A stretch of DNA of 24,764 nucleotides from an uncultured Clostridia bacterium (GCA_934255545.1 CAKQOE010000036.1:1-24764), one strand, 5' to 3'; shown: positions 15,620 through 23,875, counted from the first letter of the stretch. Notes: generated by a model not told the origin, from the sequence alone. Program-made: numbers and translations.

Positions 15620-16609
15620 ATGGACAAGACTTATATGGGTATGTTTGAACAGGGGCTTGATTTTCAGAAAAAAATGATGGAGAACTTTTCCGATGCCATA
15701 AATATGTCAGGAAAGTTCGCAGAGACTCAGCAGAGTTATATGAATGCTATGGAAAGCTACGGCAAGCTGTTTGATTTCTGGAACCGCTGCGCGTGGAAGC
15801 CGGGTGAAGGCGCCGGTGACGGCGCGGCAAGCGAAAATTACAAAAAGTTCATCGATGAGATGAGCAGGATGTCATTTGGATTTTTCAATACAAAGCAGAT
15901 AGACGAATTAAACGAGATGCTTACGCGTTCTGCGGATCTCGGAAAGGCCTTTATGGACTCGACTGAGAGCTTTATGGCGCCGTGGAGCGACAGGAAGGAA
16001 GAGATAGGCGAGTGTATACAGGGCATGCTTCGCGGTGATGTGGAAAGCGGCAAAAAATATATGGATCTGATCACTCAGGCATATTCAGAATCTGCCGGCA
16101 AGGTGCTCAACAGCAACAACATAGGACTGACTAAGGATCAGATGTCTGAAAATATGATGCTGTGCGATGCTTATTTCCGCATGATGCTGAGCTATATAAG
16201 GATGCTTGCGGGCATACAGGGCGTTATGAAGGAAGCCGGAGAAGAGATGTGGCAGAGATCATCAAAGAAGATATCATCTGAGGGAAGCATCGATTTCCGT
16301 GATTTCTATGACATGTGGCTTGAGATATATTCAAAAGCGATAAATGATTTTTATTTTACCGATGAATTCGGTGAGTTTTTAAGGGAACTCGCTGACAACA
16401 GCTCTGATTTTAAGAAGAAGAGCGACAAATTTATGGAAAGGATGCTGTCACCTTTACCTGTTCCCGTGGATTCAGATATGAAGAGTCTTTATAAGACGGT
16501 ATATGATCTCAGAAAAGAAGTACGTGAGCTGAGAAAAGAGATCGAAGCTCTCAAGGAAGCTGCCGCAGCGGCAAAAGGCGTGGATTCTTCTGAAAACGGA
16601 GGTAAATAG
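15620..16609 (+). CDS. phaE: Class III PHA synthase subunit PhaE
   Basis: 329 aa, soluble and mostly helical, matching the non-catalytic subunit of class III polyhydroxyalkanoate synthase. It has no lipase-like domain itself. The C-terminal ~35 residues form a charged coiled coil (KTVYDLRKEVRELRKEIEAL), a usual end for PhaE, and the centre has the conserved-type DFYDMWLEIYSKAI segment preceding an FTDEFGEFLREL segment. Identification rests strongly on the adjacent phaC, whose start codon lies 2 nt after this stop. RBS AAAGGGG upstream. Confidence 0.9.
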   Translation: MDKTYMGMFEQGLDFQKKMMENFSDAINMSGKFAETQQSYMNAMESYGKLFDFWNRCAWKPGEGAGDGAASENYKKFIDEMSRMSFGFFNTKQIDELNEMLTRSADLGKAFMDSTESFMAPWSDRKEEIGECIQGMLRGDVESGKKYMDLITQAYSESAGKVLNSNNIGLTKDQMSENMMLCDAYFRMMLSYIRMLAGIQGVMKEAGEEMWQRSSKKISSEGSIDFRDFYDMWLEIYSKAINDFYFTDEFGEFLRELADNSSDFKKKSDKFMERMLSPLPVPVDSDMKSLYKTVYDLRKEVRELRKEIEALKEAAAAAKGVDSSENGGK

Positions 16610-16611
16610 TT

Positions 16612-17682
16612 ATGAGTATATTTGATTATGAAAAATCTGTAAAAACAGTATTTGATTATATGGAAAATATGGTCGGCGGCGTTGAAAAGATGATATCCGT
16701 AAGCGCAGATCAGATAAGATCCGACGAGCTTGAAAAAGAAGAAGTGATGAGCATAGGAAAGATGAAACTTTTCCATTATGTTCCTGTTACTGAAAAGAAA
16801 AAGATGTCAAAGGTGCCTCTGCTTATAGTATATGCTCTTGTAAACAGACAGTACATGATGGATCTGCAGCCTGACCGTTCAGTTATAAAGGCGTTTCTTG
16901 AGGCAGGTCTCGATGTTTACATCATAGACTGGGGATATCCTGCAAAGGAAGATATGTACATGACTATGGAGGATCATATCGAATGGTACATGAACGACTG
17001 CGTTGACTATATAAGAAAGGCTTCGGGACAGGACAAGATCTCCATGCTCGGAGTATGCCAGGGCGGAACGTTCAGCACTATATACACAGCACTGCATCAG
17101 GAAAAGATCAAGAATCTTGTATGCATGGTCGCGCCTATAGATTTCAGTATAACTGACGGTATACTTTTCAGATTCGGTAAGGAATTCTCTATAGACAAGA
17201 TGGTGGAGGCGTACGGAAACATCCCTGCAGACATGATGAATCTCGGATTTATGATGCTGAAGCCGTTTGAATTGTTTATAGACAAATATATAAAATTCGG
17301 TCAGAACATGAATGACGTAGCGTATCTGCAGAATTTCATGAGAACAGAAAACTGGATATTTGACAGCCCGGATCAGGAAGGTGAAACTTTAAGAAAATTT
17401 GTTAACGATCTTTATGTTGACAATAAACTTATAAAGGGCGAGTTTGAGCTTGACGGAGTAAAGGTACACCTTGAAAATATAAATTGTCCGCTTCTCGTAA
17501 CATGCGCGAAGTATGATCATCTTGTACCGCCGTCATCGACTAAGCCGCTTCTTGACGCTGTTCGCAGCAAGGATAAGGATTATCGCGAATTCCCTGTAGG
17601 CCATGTCGGAATGTACATAAGTCCGACGAGCAAGACTGAAATAGCTCCTGTTATAGCTGAGTGGCTTGTAAAGAGAAGCTGA
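16612..17682 (+). CDS. phaC: Class III PHA synthase catalytic subunit PhaC
   Basis: 356 aa, the class III size. It polymerises (R)-3-hydroxyacyl-CoA into polyhydroxyalkanoate on granule surfaces, as a complex with PhaE. The alpha/beta-hydrolase fold carries a lipase-like box GVCQGG with the nucleophile at C149; the rest of the triad is D302 (YDHLVPP) and H331 (GHVGMY), the same numbering as the well-studied Allochromatium vinosum enzyme. The GGAGG site lies within the last codons of phaE, so the two are translationally linked. No key residue is missing. Confidence 0.96.
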   Translation: MSIFDYEKSVKTVFDYMENMVGGVEKMISVSADQIRSDELEKEEVMSIGKMKLFHYVPVTEKKKMSKVPLLIVYALVNRQYMMDLQPDRSVIKAFLEAGLDVYIIDWGYPAKEDMYMTMEDHIEWYMNDCVDYIRKASGQDKISMLGVCQGGTFSTIYTALHQEKIKNLVCMVAPIDFSITDGILFRFGKEFSIDKMVEAYGNIPADMMNLGFMMLKPFELFIDKYIKFGQNMNDVAYLQNFMRTENWIFDSPDQEGETLRKFVNDLYVDNKLIKGEFELDGVKVHLENINCPLLVTCAKYDHLVPPSSTKPLLDAVRSKDKDYREFPVGHVGMYISPTSKTEIAPVIAEWLVKRS

Positions 17683-17687
17683 TGTAA

Positions 17688-17703
17688 AAGACCGACCGGT
17701 CTT
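17688..17703. promoter_or_regulatory. TetR-type operator-like palindrome before phaJ
   Basis: AAGACC-GACC-GGTCTT, a 6-bp inverted repeat with a 4-nt centre, between phaC's stop and phaJ's AAGGAGG. It fits the general AGACC-N4-GGTCT form bound by some TetR-family repressors (for example E. coli NemR). It could equally be an RNA hairpin within the operon transcript. Confidence 0.4.
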
Positions 17704-17719
17704 ACGGAAGGAGGTAATT

Positions 17720-18145
17720 ATGGGTAACGAATGTGTTTATTACGAAGATCTCAAAAAGGGTGACAGCGCGAGCTTTGCCAAGACTGTAAGTGAGTCGGAT
17801 GTTTACCAGTTTGCAGGTATTACAGGCGATTTCAATGAGCTTCATATAAATCGTGAGGCAGCAGAAGGATCTTTATTCGGCGCAAGAGTTGTTCACGGAT
17901 GCCTGGCTGACAGCTTTGTGAGTACTGTGCTTGGGATGAAGCTTCCGGGTAAGGGAACTATCTTCCTGGAAAAAAGCGTAAAGTATCTTAAGCCGGTATA
18001 TATCGGAGATACTGTAACGGCTACTGTGACTGTCGCGGAGATAATGGAGCGCGGACGTGTGAGCTTTGACGTTTCATACACCAATCAGAAGGGTGAAGAG
18101 GTCATAAGCGGAACAGCGCTTGTGATAGCGCCGCGGCGCGGCTGA
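17720..18145 (+). CDS. phaJ: MaoC-like (R)-specific enoyl-CoA hydratase
   Basis: 141 aa with a single hot-dog fold domain. The hydratase-2 motif is GDFNELHIN...FGARVVHG with catalytic D37 and H42. It hydrates trans-2-enoyl-CoA to (R)-3-hydroxyacyl-CoA, supplying PhaC; position directly after phaE-phaC supports the PhaJ role over other MaoC functions. RBS AAGGAGG 7 nt upstream. A strong bidirectional terminator follows at 18207-18249. Confidence 0.88.
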   Translation: MGNECVYYEDLKKGDSASFAKTVSESDVYQFAGITGDFNELHINREAAEGSLFGARVVHGCLADSFVSTVLGMKLPGKGTIFLEKSVKYLKPVYIGDTVTATVTVAEIMERGRVSFDVSYTNQKGEEVISGTALVIAPRRG

Positions 18146-18206
18146 CAGATCCTGTGACTCTGTGATAAAGACCTGATACAAAATAAAACCAGATAAAAAT
18201 AAGCAG

Positions 18207-18249
18207 AAAGCCTGCTGCCCGGTAAACAAGAAGCCGGGCGGCAGGCTTT
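18207..18249. terminator. Bidirectional terminator between phaJ and trkH
   Basis: AAAGCCTGCTGCCCGG and CCGGGCGGCAGGCTTT pair (one mismatch) around an 11-nt loop. The trkH stop codon (18248-18250) overlaps its right edge. Confidence 0.9.
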
Positions 18250-19699
18250 ATTTGTGGTGCCATGTACTGCGTGAAAACAGTATGAGTATAGGGAATATCT
18301 CAAGTCTTCCAAGAAGCATATCAAAGCACAGTACGAGCTTTGAAAAGGCGCTGAATCCTGAGTAGTTGCAGGCAGGGCCTACGCTGTCAAATCCGGGACC
18401 GATATTGTTCACGCACGCGAGGACGGCGGAAAAATTTGTGCCCATGGAATAATTATCTAATGATATCAGCATAAAGCTTGCCACGATAATGATGACGTAT
18501 GCTGAAAGGAACGCCGATGTATTGGCGAGCGTCTGCTCGCTGACCATGCTGCCGTTGACGCGGACTACCTGTACGCGCTGCGGATTTATGACCTGTCTGA
18601 TATTGCGGCGAAGACTTTTTATGAGTATGAGCAGTCGAGCACATTTCAGTCCGCCGCCGGTACTTCCGGCACAGGCGCCGATCATGCTTATACAAAGCAG
18701 GATCCCTTTTGAAAACGCCGGCCATGTGTCATAGTCAGTAATAGCAAATCCCGTTGACGATATGATGCTCGCTACGGTAAATGCCGAGCCTCTGAAGGCT
18801 TCTTCAGCTGTATCGAAAAGGCCGCGCACGTTCAGCGTTATGAAAAATACAGAAAACGCGATTATAGCAAAATAAAGCTTAAGCTCTTCATATTTGAAAA
18901 CGCTTCTGATCTTACCTATAATGATCAGATAAAAGCAGCTGAAGTTTACTCCGAAAAGTATCATGAAAACCGTACAGACATACTGGATATAAGGACTGTA
19001 GCTTGCTATGCTGTCGTTTTTTATGGCAAGTCCGCCGGTGCCGGCAGTCGAAAACGCTGTCGTTATGGCATCGAAAAACGGCATGCCGCCGAGCAGCAGG
19101 AAAATCAGATCCGCAACGGTAAGGCCTATATATATGATGTAAAGTATCATAGCGGTCTGTCTGAGCTTAGGGACGAGCTTACCGAATGAAGGTCCGGGGC
19201 TCTCCGCGCGCATAAGATGCATAGTGTATCCGCTTCCGCGTGAAAATGGCGCTATGGCGAGCAGAAATACGAGCACTCCCATACCGCCGATCCAGTGGCT
19301 GAAGCTGCGCCAGTAAAGTATGCCTCTGGAAAGCTCTTCTATATCTATAAGTATGGAACAACCGGTAGTGCTGAAACCTGATGTTATTTCAAAAAGCGCG
19401 TCGATAAATTTAGGTATCTCACCGGACAGCCAGAAGGGAAGAGACCCCATAAGGCTCATCAGCATCCAACTTATGCCGACGCAGACCATACCTTCGCGGG
19501 CAAAGAAAGCGGTTTTGGCGCCGCGGCCCAGAAAGAACAGCGCGGCAGTAACGGCAGCTATGATAAGTATGCTGACGCCGAAACCGAAAACAGCCTGACT
19601 TTCTCCGTCGTATATGCTCAATATAAGCGCCGGTATCATGAATATCCATTCGACTGTAAGTATCTGGGCGCAGAAGCGCCCCATTATTTTATAGTTCAT
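18248..19699 (-). CDS. trkH: TrkH family K+ uptake channel subunit
   Basis: 483 aa, polytopic. Four P-loop selectivity-filter repeats are visible in order: TSGFSTTGCS, FSTAGTGG, ISSTGFAITDYD and NNIGPGFDSVGP, each with the conserved filter glycine. It transports K+ in complex with the cytoplasmic ring of TrkA, encoded 63 nt upstream on the same strand. No clear Shine-Dalgarno precedes ATG 19699; there is a GGAT 13 nt upstream, and an in-frame stop lies close upstream, so a longer start is excluded. A GCGCGCC hairpin sits in the trkA-trkH gap. Confidence 0.94.
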   Translation of the reverse strand: MNYKIMGRFCAQILTVEWIFMIPALILSIYDGESQAVFGFGVSILIIAAVTAALFFLGRGAKTAFFAREGMVCVGISWMLMSLMGSLPFWLSGEIPKFIDALFEITSGFSTTGCSILIDIEELSRGILYWRSFSHWIGGMGVLVFLLAIAPFSRGSGYTMHLMRAESPGPSFGKLVPKLRQTAMILYIIYIGLTVADLIFLLLGGMPFFDAITTAFSTAGTGGLAIKNDSIASYSPYIQYVCTVFMILFGVNFSCFYLIIIGKIRSVFKYEELKLYFAIIAFSVFFITLNVRGLFDTAEEAFRGSAFTVASIISSTGFAITDYDTWPAFSKGILLCISMIGACAGSTGGGLKCARLLILIKSLRRNIRQVINPQRVQVVRVNGSMVSEQTLANTSAFLSAYVIIIVASFMLISLDNYSMGTNFSAVLACVNNIGPGFDSVGPACNYSGFSAFSKLVLCFDMLLGRLEIFPILILFSRSTWHHK

Positions 19700-19733
19700 A
19701 ATTAATCATCGATCCTGTTCAAAATGTGCAGTA

Positions 19734-19750
19734 CGCGCGCCGGGCGCGCG
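19734..19750. repeat. GCGCGC hairpin between trkA and trkH
   Basis: CGCGCGCC-G-GGCGCGCG inverted repeat in the 63-nt intercistronic gap. It could separate expression of the two Trk genes, for example by stabilising the trkA end. Confidence 0.6.
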
Positions 19751-19762
19751 CAGCTGTGACGA

Positions 19763-21118
19763 TCAGATAAATATTTCATTTATATTGTGAATTATGTTGT
19801 TTCCGCTGACTATTATCACGGTATCACCGACTACGAACGAGGAGTTCCCGTCAGGGATCTCTGTTGAATTGCCGTGAGTTATGCATGCTATAAGGACGTT
19901 TTTCCTGAGCTTGAGCGTTTTCAGCGGTTCGCCGCAGTGAAGCGTCGTATCGTCCACCACGAACTCAGATGCTTCGACCTGTCCGTCGGCTATGGAGTGA
20001 ACAGAAACAGCAGCGCCGGTGTGGTTCTGCATGGCGCGCACGTATCGTACTATGATGTTTGCGCACAGTTCCTTCGGGCTGATGATACTGCCGAGAGGCA
20101 GCGTATCTGTGATGCGGCCTGTGTTTATATGGCCGACCTTCGTTATGATCTGCGGAACGCCGCAGCTGTTGGCATATAATGAAATTATCATGTTGAGCTC
20201 ATCAAGACCTGTCAGCGATGCGACTGCGCTGCAGTCAAATATGCCCTCACTTTCGAGAAGCGTCTGATTGCTTGCGTCGCCGTGGATCACGGATGCTTCG
20301 GGAAGCATGTCGGAAAGCTGAAGGCAGCGGTCATAGTTTTTTTCTATGATCTGTACGGTGATGCCTGATTTTAAAAGGCGCTGCGCCAGATAATACGATA
20401 CTCTGCCGCCGCCGCAGATGATGACGCGGCTGACCTTGCGAGTGATTATGCCGAGATTTCTGAGCAGAGTCGCCAGGTTGTTTGTAGGCGCGGTAACAAA
20501 TATCCTGTCACCTTCCCTCAGTATGAAGTTACCGCCCGGAGCGGTAGCAACGCCATCGCGCAGGACCGTGCATACGAGCACGCGGCACTTGACGATCGTC
20601 TGAAGATCGTTAAGCGGCACGTTGCAGAGCCTGTTTTTGTCTGTTATCTTGAGCTCTACGATCTCGACGCGTCCTTTTGCAAATGTATCACGCTTCAGAA
20701 ATCCAGGGAATTTCAGAAGTCGCTCTATCTCGATCGCAGCCTGCTTTTCGGGATTTACTGTCAGAGACAGCGCAAAAAGATCGCTCATCCTGTAGATCTG
20801 ATCGCTGTACTCCGGATTTCTTATACGGGCGATAGTATGAAGATGAGGGTTTATGCTGTGAGCCGTCATGCAGCACAGCAGATTTATTTCGTCGGCACTC
20901 GTAGCGGCGATAAGAAGGTCGGCGTTTTTTACACCGGCGTATATAAGCGCGTCCATGGTAGCGCAGTTTCCGTTGACTGCCATGACGTCGTATTTTTCCA
21001 TCGTTGCTTCGAGAACGCTCTGTTCGGAGTCGATAAGCGTCAGGTCATAGCCCTCAGACGAGAGCTGTCTTATAAGCGTGACTCCGACTTTTCCTCCTCC
21101 AGCAATAATAATTTTCAA
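19763..21118 (-). CDS. trkA: TrkA, NAD-binding regulatory subunit of K+ uptake
   Basis: 451 aa with two tandem RCK_N/RCK_C units. First Rossmann motif: IIIAGGGKVG at residues 3-12, with the ribose-binding acidic end LIDS; second unit VIICGGGRVSYYLA near residue 230. It binds nucleotides and gates TrkH. I place the start at TTG 21118 (giving MKIIIAGGG), 4 nt after GGAGAG; the ORF's own first codon TTG 21130 would put that site inside the gene. It is upstream of trkH and likely the first gene of a two-gene operon. Its promoter, expected in 21135-21260, could not be assigned. Confidence 0.93.
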   Translation of the reverse strand: MKIIIAGGGKVGVTLIRQLSSEGYDLTLIDSEQSVLEATMEKYDVMAVNGNCATMDALIYAGVKNADLLIAATSADEINLLCCMTAHSINPHLHTIARIRNPEYSDQIYRMSDLFALSLTVNPEKQAAIEIERLLKFPGFLKRDTFAKGRVEIVELKITDKNRLCNVPLNDLQTIVKCRVLVCTVLRDGVATAPGGNFILREGDRIFVTAPTNNLATLLRNLGIITRKVSRVIICGGGRVSYYLAQRLLKSGITVQIIEKNYDRCLQLSDMLPEASVIHGDASNQTLLESEGIFDCSAVASLTGLDELNMIISLYANSCGVPQIITKVGHINTGRITDTLPLGSIISPKELCANIIVRYVRAMQNHTGAAVSVHSIADGQVEASEFVVDDTTLHCGEPLKTLKLRKNVLIACITHGNSTEIPDGNSSFVVGDTVIIVSGNNIIHNINEIFI

Positions 21119-21291
21119 AATTCTCTCCAATCTGTTTTGGGGTGAGTCCGTTTTGCGGTTTAAAGCCGCGGGAGCTCCTCTTGATCAAACCATATTAACA
21201 GATTTTAATACAAAAATAAAAAAAATTAAATACATAATAAGCTTTTTCTTGCGCAGCTGTGTTATTTTTACGTAAAGATCGGATGGAAATG

Positions 21292-21300
21292 TGGTAAAAT
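21292..21300 (+). promoter_or_regulatory. Candidate extended -10 promoter for 57-aa gene
   Basis: TG-G-TAAAAT (21292-21300); no good -35 (GTAAAG at 17 nt). The start codon is ~80 nt downstream. Confidence 0.35.
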
Positions 21301-21388
21301 AGAAAAATGCGTATCCGGCAGATGTGAGATCGGGATAATGTTACGACCGTTCCGGATAAAACACAGGGGAAAATGAAAGGAATTTAAA

Positions 21389-21562
21389 ATGGAAGAGGAA
21401 AAGACATGTAAGACATGTAAAAGGCTTAACGAAAAAGGATTCTGTTCATTACAGAGCGCGAGAGAGATAGAAGAATGCATAGGAAACGGACTCTCGCATT
21501 GGCTTAGTATATATAATCAACAGTATGCTATTGATATGGACTATGTGGATGATATAAAATAG
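21389..21562 (+). CDS. Small CxxC peptide, 57 aa
   Basis: A short ORF with GAAAGG 8 nt before ATG. The peptide begins MEEEKTCKTCKRLNEKGFC, with C7-x2-C10, C19 and a further Cys near residue 30, then a helical and acidic tail. The four cysteines could bind a metal. It resembles the 61-aa protein at 5615 only in general character. An own promoter candidate and a terminator at 21629-21662 support it as a real unit. Not recognised; function unknown. Confidence 0.6.
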   Translation: MEEEKTCKTCKRLNEKGFCSLQSAREIEECIGNGLSHWLSIYNQQYAIDMDYVDDIK

Positions 21563-21587
21563 ATCGTGAAATAAAATGTAAAATAAA

Positions 21588-21622
21588 ACGTACCGGCGCG
21601 CGCTCTGCGCGCCAAAGTACGT
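21588..21622. repeat. Long GC-rich hairpin between 57-aa gene and dinB-type gene
   Basis: ACGTAC/GTACGT outer stem and GGCGCGC-GCTCT-GCGCGCC inner stem (7 bp). It is one of the recurring GCGCGC spacer hairpins. Confidence 0.65.
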
Positions 21623-21628
21623 CTGTAA

Positions 21629-21662
21629 AAGCCGGATCACATATCGTCCGGCTCGTTTTTTT
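21629..21662 (+). terminator. Terminator of the 57-aa gene
   Basis: AGCCGG, 12-nt loop, CCGGCT followed by CG and a run of eight T. It overlaps the last codons of the convergent polymerase gene. Confidence 0.7.
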
Positions 21663-22944
21663 TGCCGTGGGTATCGTCTGCGCTGTCCGAAGCGCGCCTG
21701 TTTTCAAACTGTGCGCGGTGTTTTCGTCCTATGCGGGCGCCGGCGCCCGATGCGATGACCGATCCACGATTTATAGTATCTGAGCCGAACAATTTTCTTA
21801 TGCTGTCCACAGCGGCGTCGAGATCTCTGTCGCGCTCTTTTTTTTCATCGTGAAAGAGCGACTGCTGGACGGCGCTGCCGTCATCCAGGTCTGTGAGCGC
21901 CAGTCCGAGCAGCCGCAGCGGCGTGCGGCGGTCCCATAGCTCGTCAAAAAGAGCGCATGCGACTTTGTGTATCTCATCAGTTATATCGGTGGCCTCGTTC
22001 AGCTTTTTCTGGTGTGAGCTGTTGTGAAAGTCGCTGCTTCGTATGCTGACGGATACGCAGTAAGCTTTTACGCCGTCTACGCGCATGCGTGTAGCGACAC
22101 TGTCTGACAGGGCAAGCAGTATGCGGTGCGCCTCAGCGCGGTCAGTTACATCAGCTGCAAGAGTAGTCGAGTTGCTGTAGCCCTTCGTTTGCTCTGACTG
22201 GCTGAGTACCGGCGAATCGTCTATGCCGTTTGCAAAATTATGGATCTGGCGCCCGGCTTTTCCGCTTACGATAGAGTTAAGACGCGCCACAGGTGTGCGA
22301 GCCAGATCGCCTATGGTAAAGATATATGATCTTTCAAGGCGCGCGGCAGCCGCGCGTCCCACACCGAAAAGGTCGCGCACAGGCAGCGGCCACATTTTTG
22401 ACGCTATCTCATCCTGAAACAGAGTGTGGACCTTATCAGGCTTTTCAAAGTCGCTCGCCATCTTTGCGAGCAGCTTGTTTGGCGCAATGCCGACGTTTAC
22501 CGTAAAACCGAGCGTATCGCGTATCTCGTCCTTTATCATATGCGCAGCGGCTACAGGGTCAGGGTAAAGCAGCCCGGTGCCGGTCATGTCTAAAAAACAT
22601 TCATCAATAGAATATTTTTCCACTACAGGTGCATATTTTCTGCAAATATCCATAAACGCTTTTGAGTTTTTTTCGTATAATCTGAAATCAGGGCGCACTA
22701 ATATAAGCTGAGGGCATTTTCGCAGAGCCATAGCTACAGGTTCTCCTGTCGTAACACCGTATTTTTTTGCCGGTATTGATTTTGCGACTATGACACCGGT
22801 ACGGTTGTCGCGGTCGCCTCCCACAGCCGAGGGCACGAGGCGCAGATCTTCCCCGCCGGCCGCTACGCGGCGGGCGGCTTCCCACGAGAGAAAAGCGCTG
22901 TTTACGTCTATATGGAATATGAGGCGTTCTGTTGGTTTCTTCAT
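21637..22944 (-). CDS. Y-family DNA polymerase (Pol IV/DinB-like)
   Basis: 435 aa. Error-prone translesion polymerase. Palm motif DVNSAFLSWE with D13 and steric-gate F18, catalytic YSIDECFLDMT with D114 and E115 (111-121), thumb helix-hairpin-helix region PVRDLFGVG (~188-196), little-finger domain to ~355, then QQSLF (360-364), a good match to the beta-clamp binding consensus. The C-terminal ~70 residues are charged and probably disordered. It belongs to the longer clostridial variety; dinB is the closest name. RBS AAAGGGGG lies ~13 nt upstream. A promoter is visible at 23022-23050, but no SOS (LexA) box was found. Confidence 0.9.
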   Translation of the reverse strand: MKKPTERLIFHIDVNSAFLSWEAARRVAAGGEDLRLVPSAVGGDRDNRTGVIVAKSIPAKKYGVTTGEPVAMALRKCPQLILVRPDFRLYEKNSKAFMDICRKYAPVVEKYSIDECFLDMTGTGLLYPDPVAAAHMIKDEIRDTLGFTVNVGIAPNKLLAKMASDFEKPDKVHTLFQDEIASKMWPLPVRDLFGVGRAAAARLERSYIFTIGDLARTPVARLNSIVSGKAGRQIHNFANGIDDSPVLSQSEQTKGYSNSTTLAADVTDRAEAHRILLALSDSVATRMRVDGVKAYCVSVSIRSSDFHNSSHQKKLNEATDITDEIHKVACALFDELWDRRTPLRLLGLALTDLDDGSAVQQSLFHDEKKERDRDLDAAVDSIRKLFGSDTINRGSVIASGAGARIGRKHRAQFENRRASDSADDTHGKKNEPDDM

Positions 22945-23021
22945 TTAGGCCGCATCCCCCTTTCCGGACAACGATTCTCAATGAATGAAAGCTTTTACCG
23001 AATATATGTGCGATTAAATAA

Positions 23022-23050
23022 ATTATACATGAATACGCAGCGCATTTCAA
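23022..23050 (-). promoter_or_regulatory. Promoter of the Y-family polymerase gene
   Basis: Minus strand: TTGAAA (23050-23045), 17 nt, consensus TATAAT (23027-23022). The leader is ~70 nt. Confidence 0.55.
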
Positions 23051-23170
23051 GCATTTTAAAGAGTATCTGCTAATTACATACTCGCATAAGCATTGATCGA
23101 AATTACGCCGCAGAGCGTGGAATGAATTGCGTCGATCTGAGAACAACGGTATAGCGCAGCTGAATTTGTG

Positions 23171-23201
23171 TGATATAATTTCATAAGTTCACGCGCGTGA
23201 A
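23171..23201 (+). promoter_or_regulatory. Extended -10 promoter with overlapping palindrome, ABC ATPase gene
   Basis: TGA-TATAAT (23171-23179) without a good -35, followed within ~9 nt by the perfect 14-bp palindrome TTCACGCGCGTGAA (23188-23201). The palindrome would start at about the transcription start, a usual repressor position. Confidence 0.5.
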
Positions 23202-23238
23202 TTTAAATGCGATAACATGCTTGTTGATGGGGTAAAAA

Positions 23239-23859
23239 ATGTCAGTAAAAATAAAAAATATAAAAAAATCGTTTAGCTCAGGGGTCGTCCTGAACGGAAT
23301 AGACCTTACGCTTGAGGATGATACCATATATTGTCTTATGGGTCCGTCAGGCATTGGAAAAACTACGCTTCTGCGTATAATAACGGGACTGGAAAAGCAG
23401 GACTCAGGTGTGATAAAAGGCCTGGAAAAAGATGATATATCAGTAATGTTTCAGGAAGACCGCCTGCTTGAGTGGATGGACGCAGTAGATAATGTCGCGA
23501 TCGTCAGAAAAGAAGAGAAAAATAAAGATGCAAGAAAAAGAACGGAAGAAAATCTGAAGCTGATACTTCCTGAGGACTGTCTGCATCAGCCCGTGTCTCA
23601 GCTTTCAGGCGGCATGAAGAGGCGAGTGGCGCTTGCCCGCGCGATGAATTTTCCGTCTAAGCTCATAATACTCGATGAGCCGTTCACCGGACTTGACCGG
23701 CAGACAAAAATGGAAGTGATAGAGTATATACTGGAAATGCGAGCAGGAAGGATACTGCTCATAGCGACGCATGGAGTTGACGACGCAGCTCTGCTGGGGG
23801 CGAAGATCATAAGGCTTGAGGAACTGCTCGGAATCAAACCGGAAAAAGCCCCTGTGTGA
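23239..23859 (+). CDS. ABC transporter ATP-binding protein (SsuB/TauB-like)
   Basis: 206 aa, a short single ATPase domain. Walker A GPSGIGKTT (~35-43), Q-loop FQEDRLLEW, signature LSGGMKRRVALARA, Walker B LIILDEP, D-loop GLD and H-loop ATH are all intact. The Q-loop sequence resembles the nitrate/sulfonate/taurine importer subfamily. No permease or substrate-binding gene lies next to it: the polymerase diverges on one side and an unknown protein with its own promoter follows. The ribosome site is weak (GATGGGG). The partner, substrate and even direction of transport cannot be read from here. Confidence 0.85.
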   Translation: MSVKIKNIKKSFSSGVVLNGIDLTLEDDTIYCLMGPSGIGKTTLLRIITGLEKQDSGVIKGLEKDDISVMFQEDRLLEWMDAVDNVAIVRKEEKNKDARKRTEENLKLILPEDCLHQPVSQLSGGMKRRVALARAMNFPSKLIILDEPFTGLDRQTKMEVIEYILEMRAGRILLIATHGVDDAALLGAKIIRLEELLGIKPEKAPV

Positions 23860-23875
23860 AAGCAGAGCCTTTTTC
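23844..23875 (+). terminator. Probable terminator of ABC ATPase gene
   Basis: AAAAAGCCCCTG and CAGAGCCTTTTT pair with two mismatches, followed by further T. It overlaps the last codons. Confidence 0.5.

Noticed and set aside
22945..23060. LexA (SOS) box for the Y-family polymerase
   Set aside because: No CGAAC-N4-GTTCG-like palindrome in the leader or promoter.
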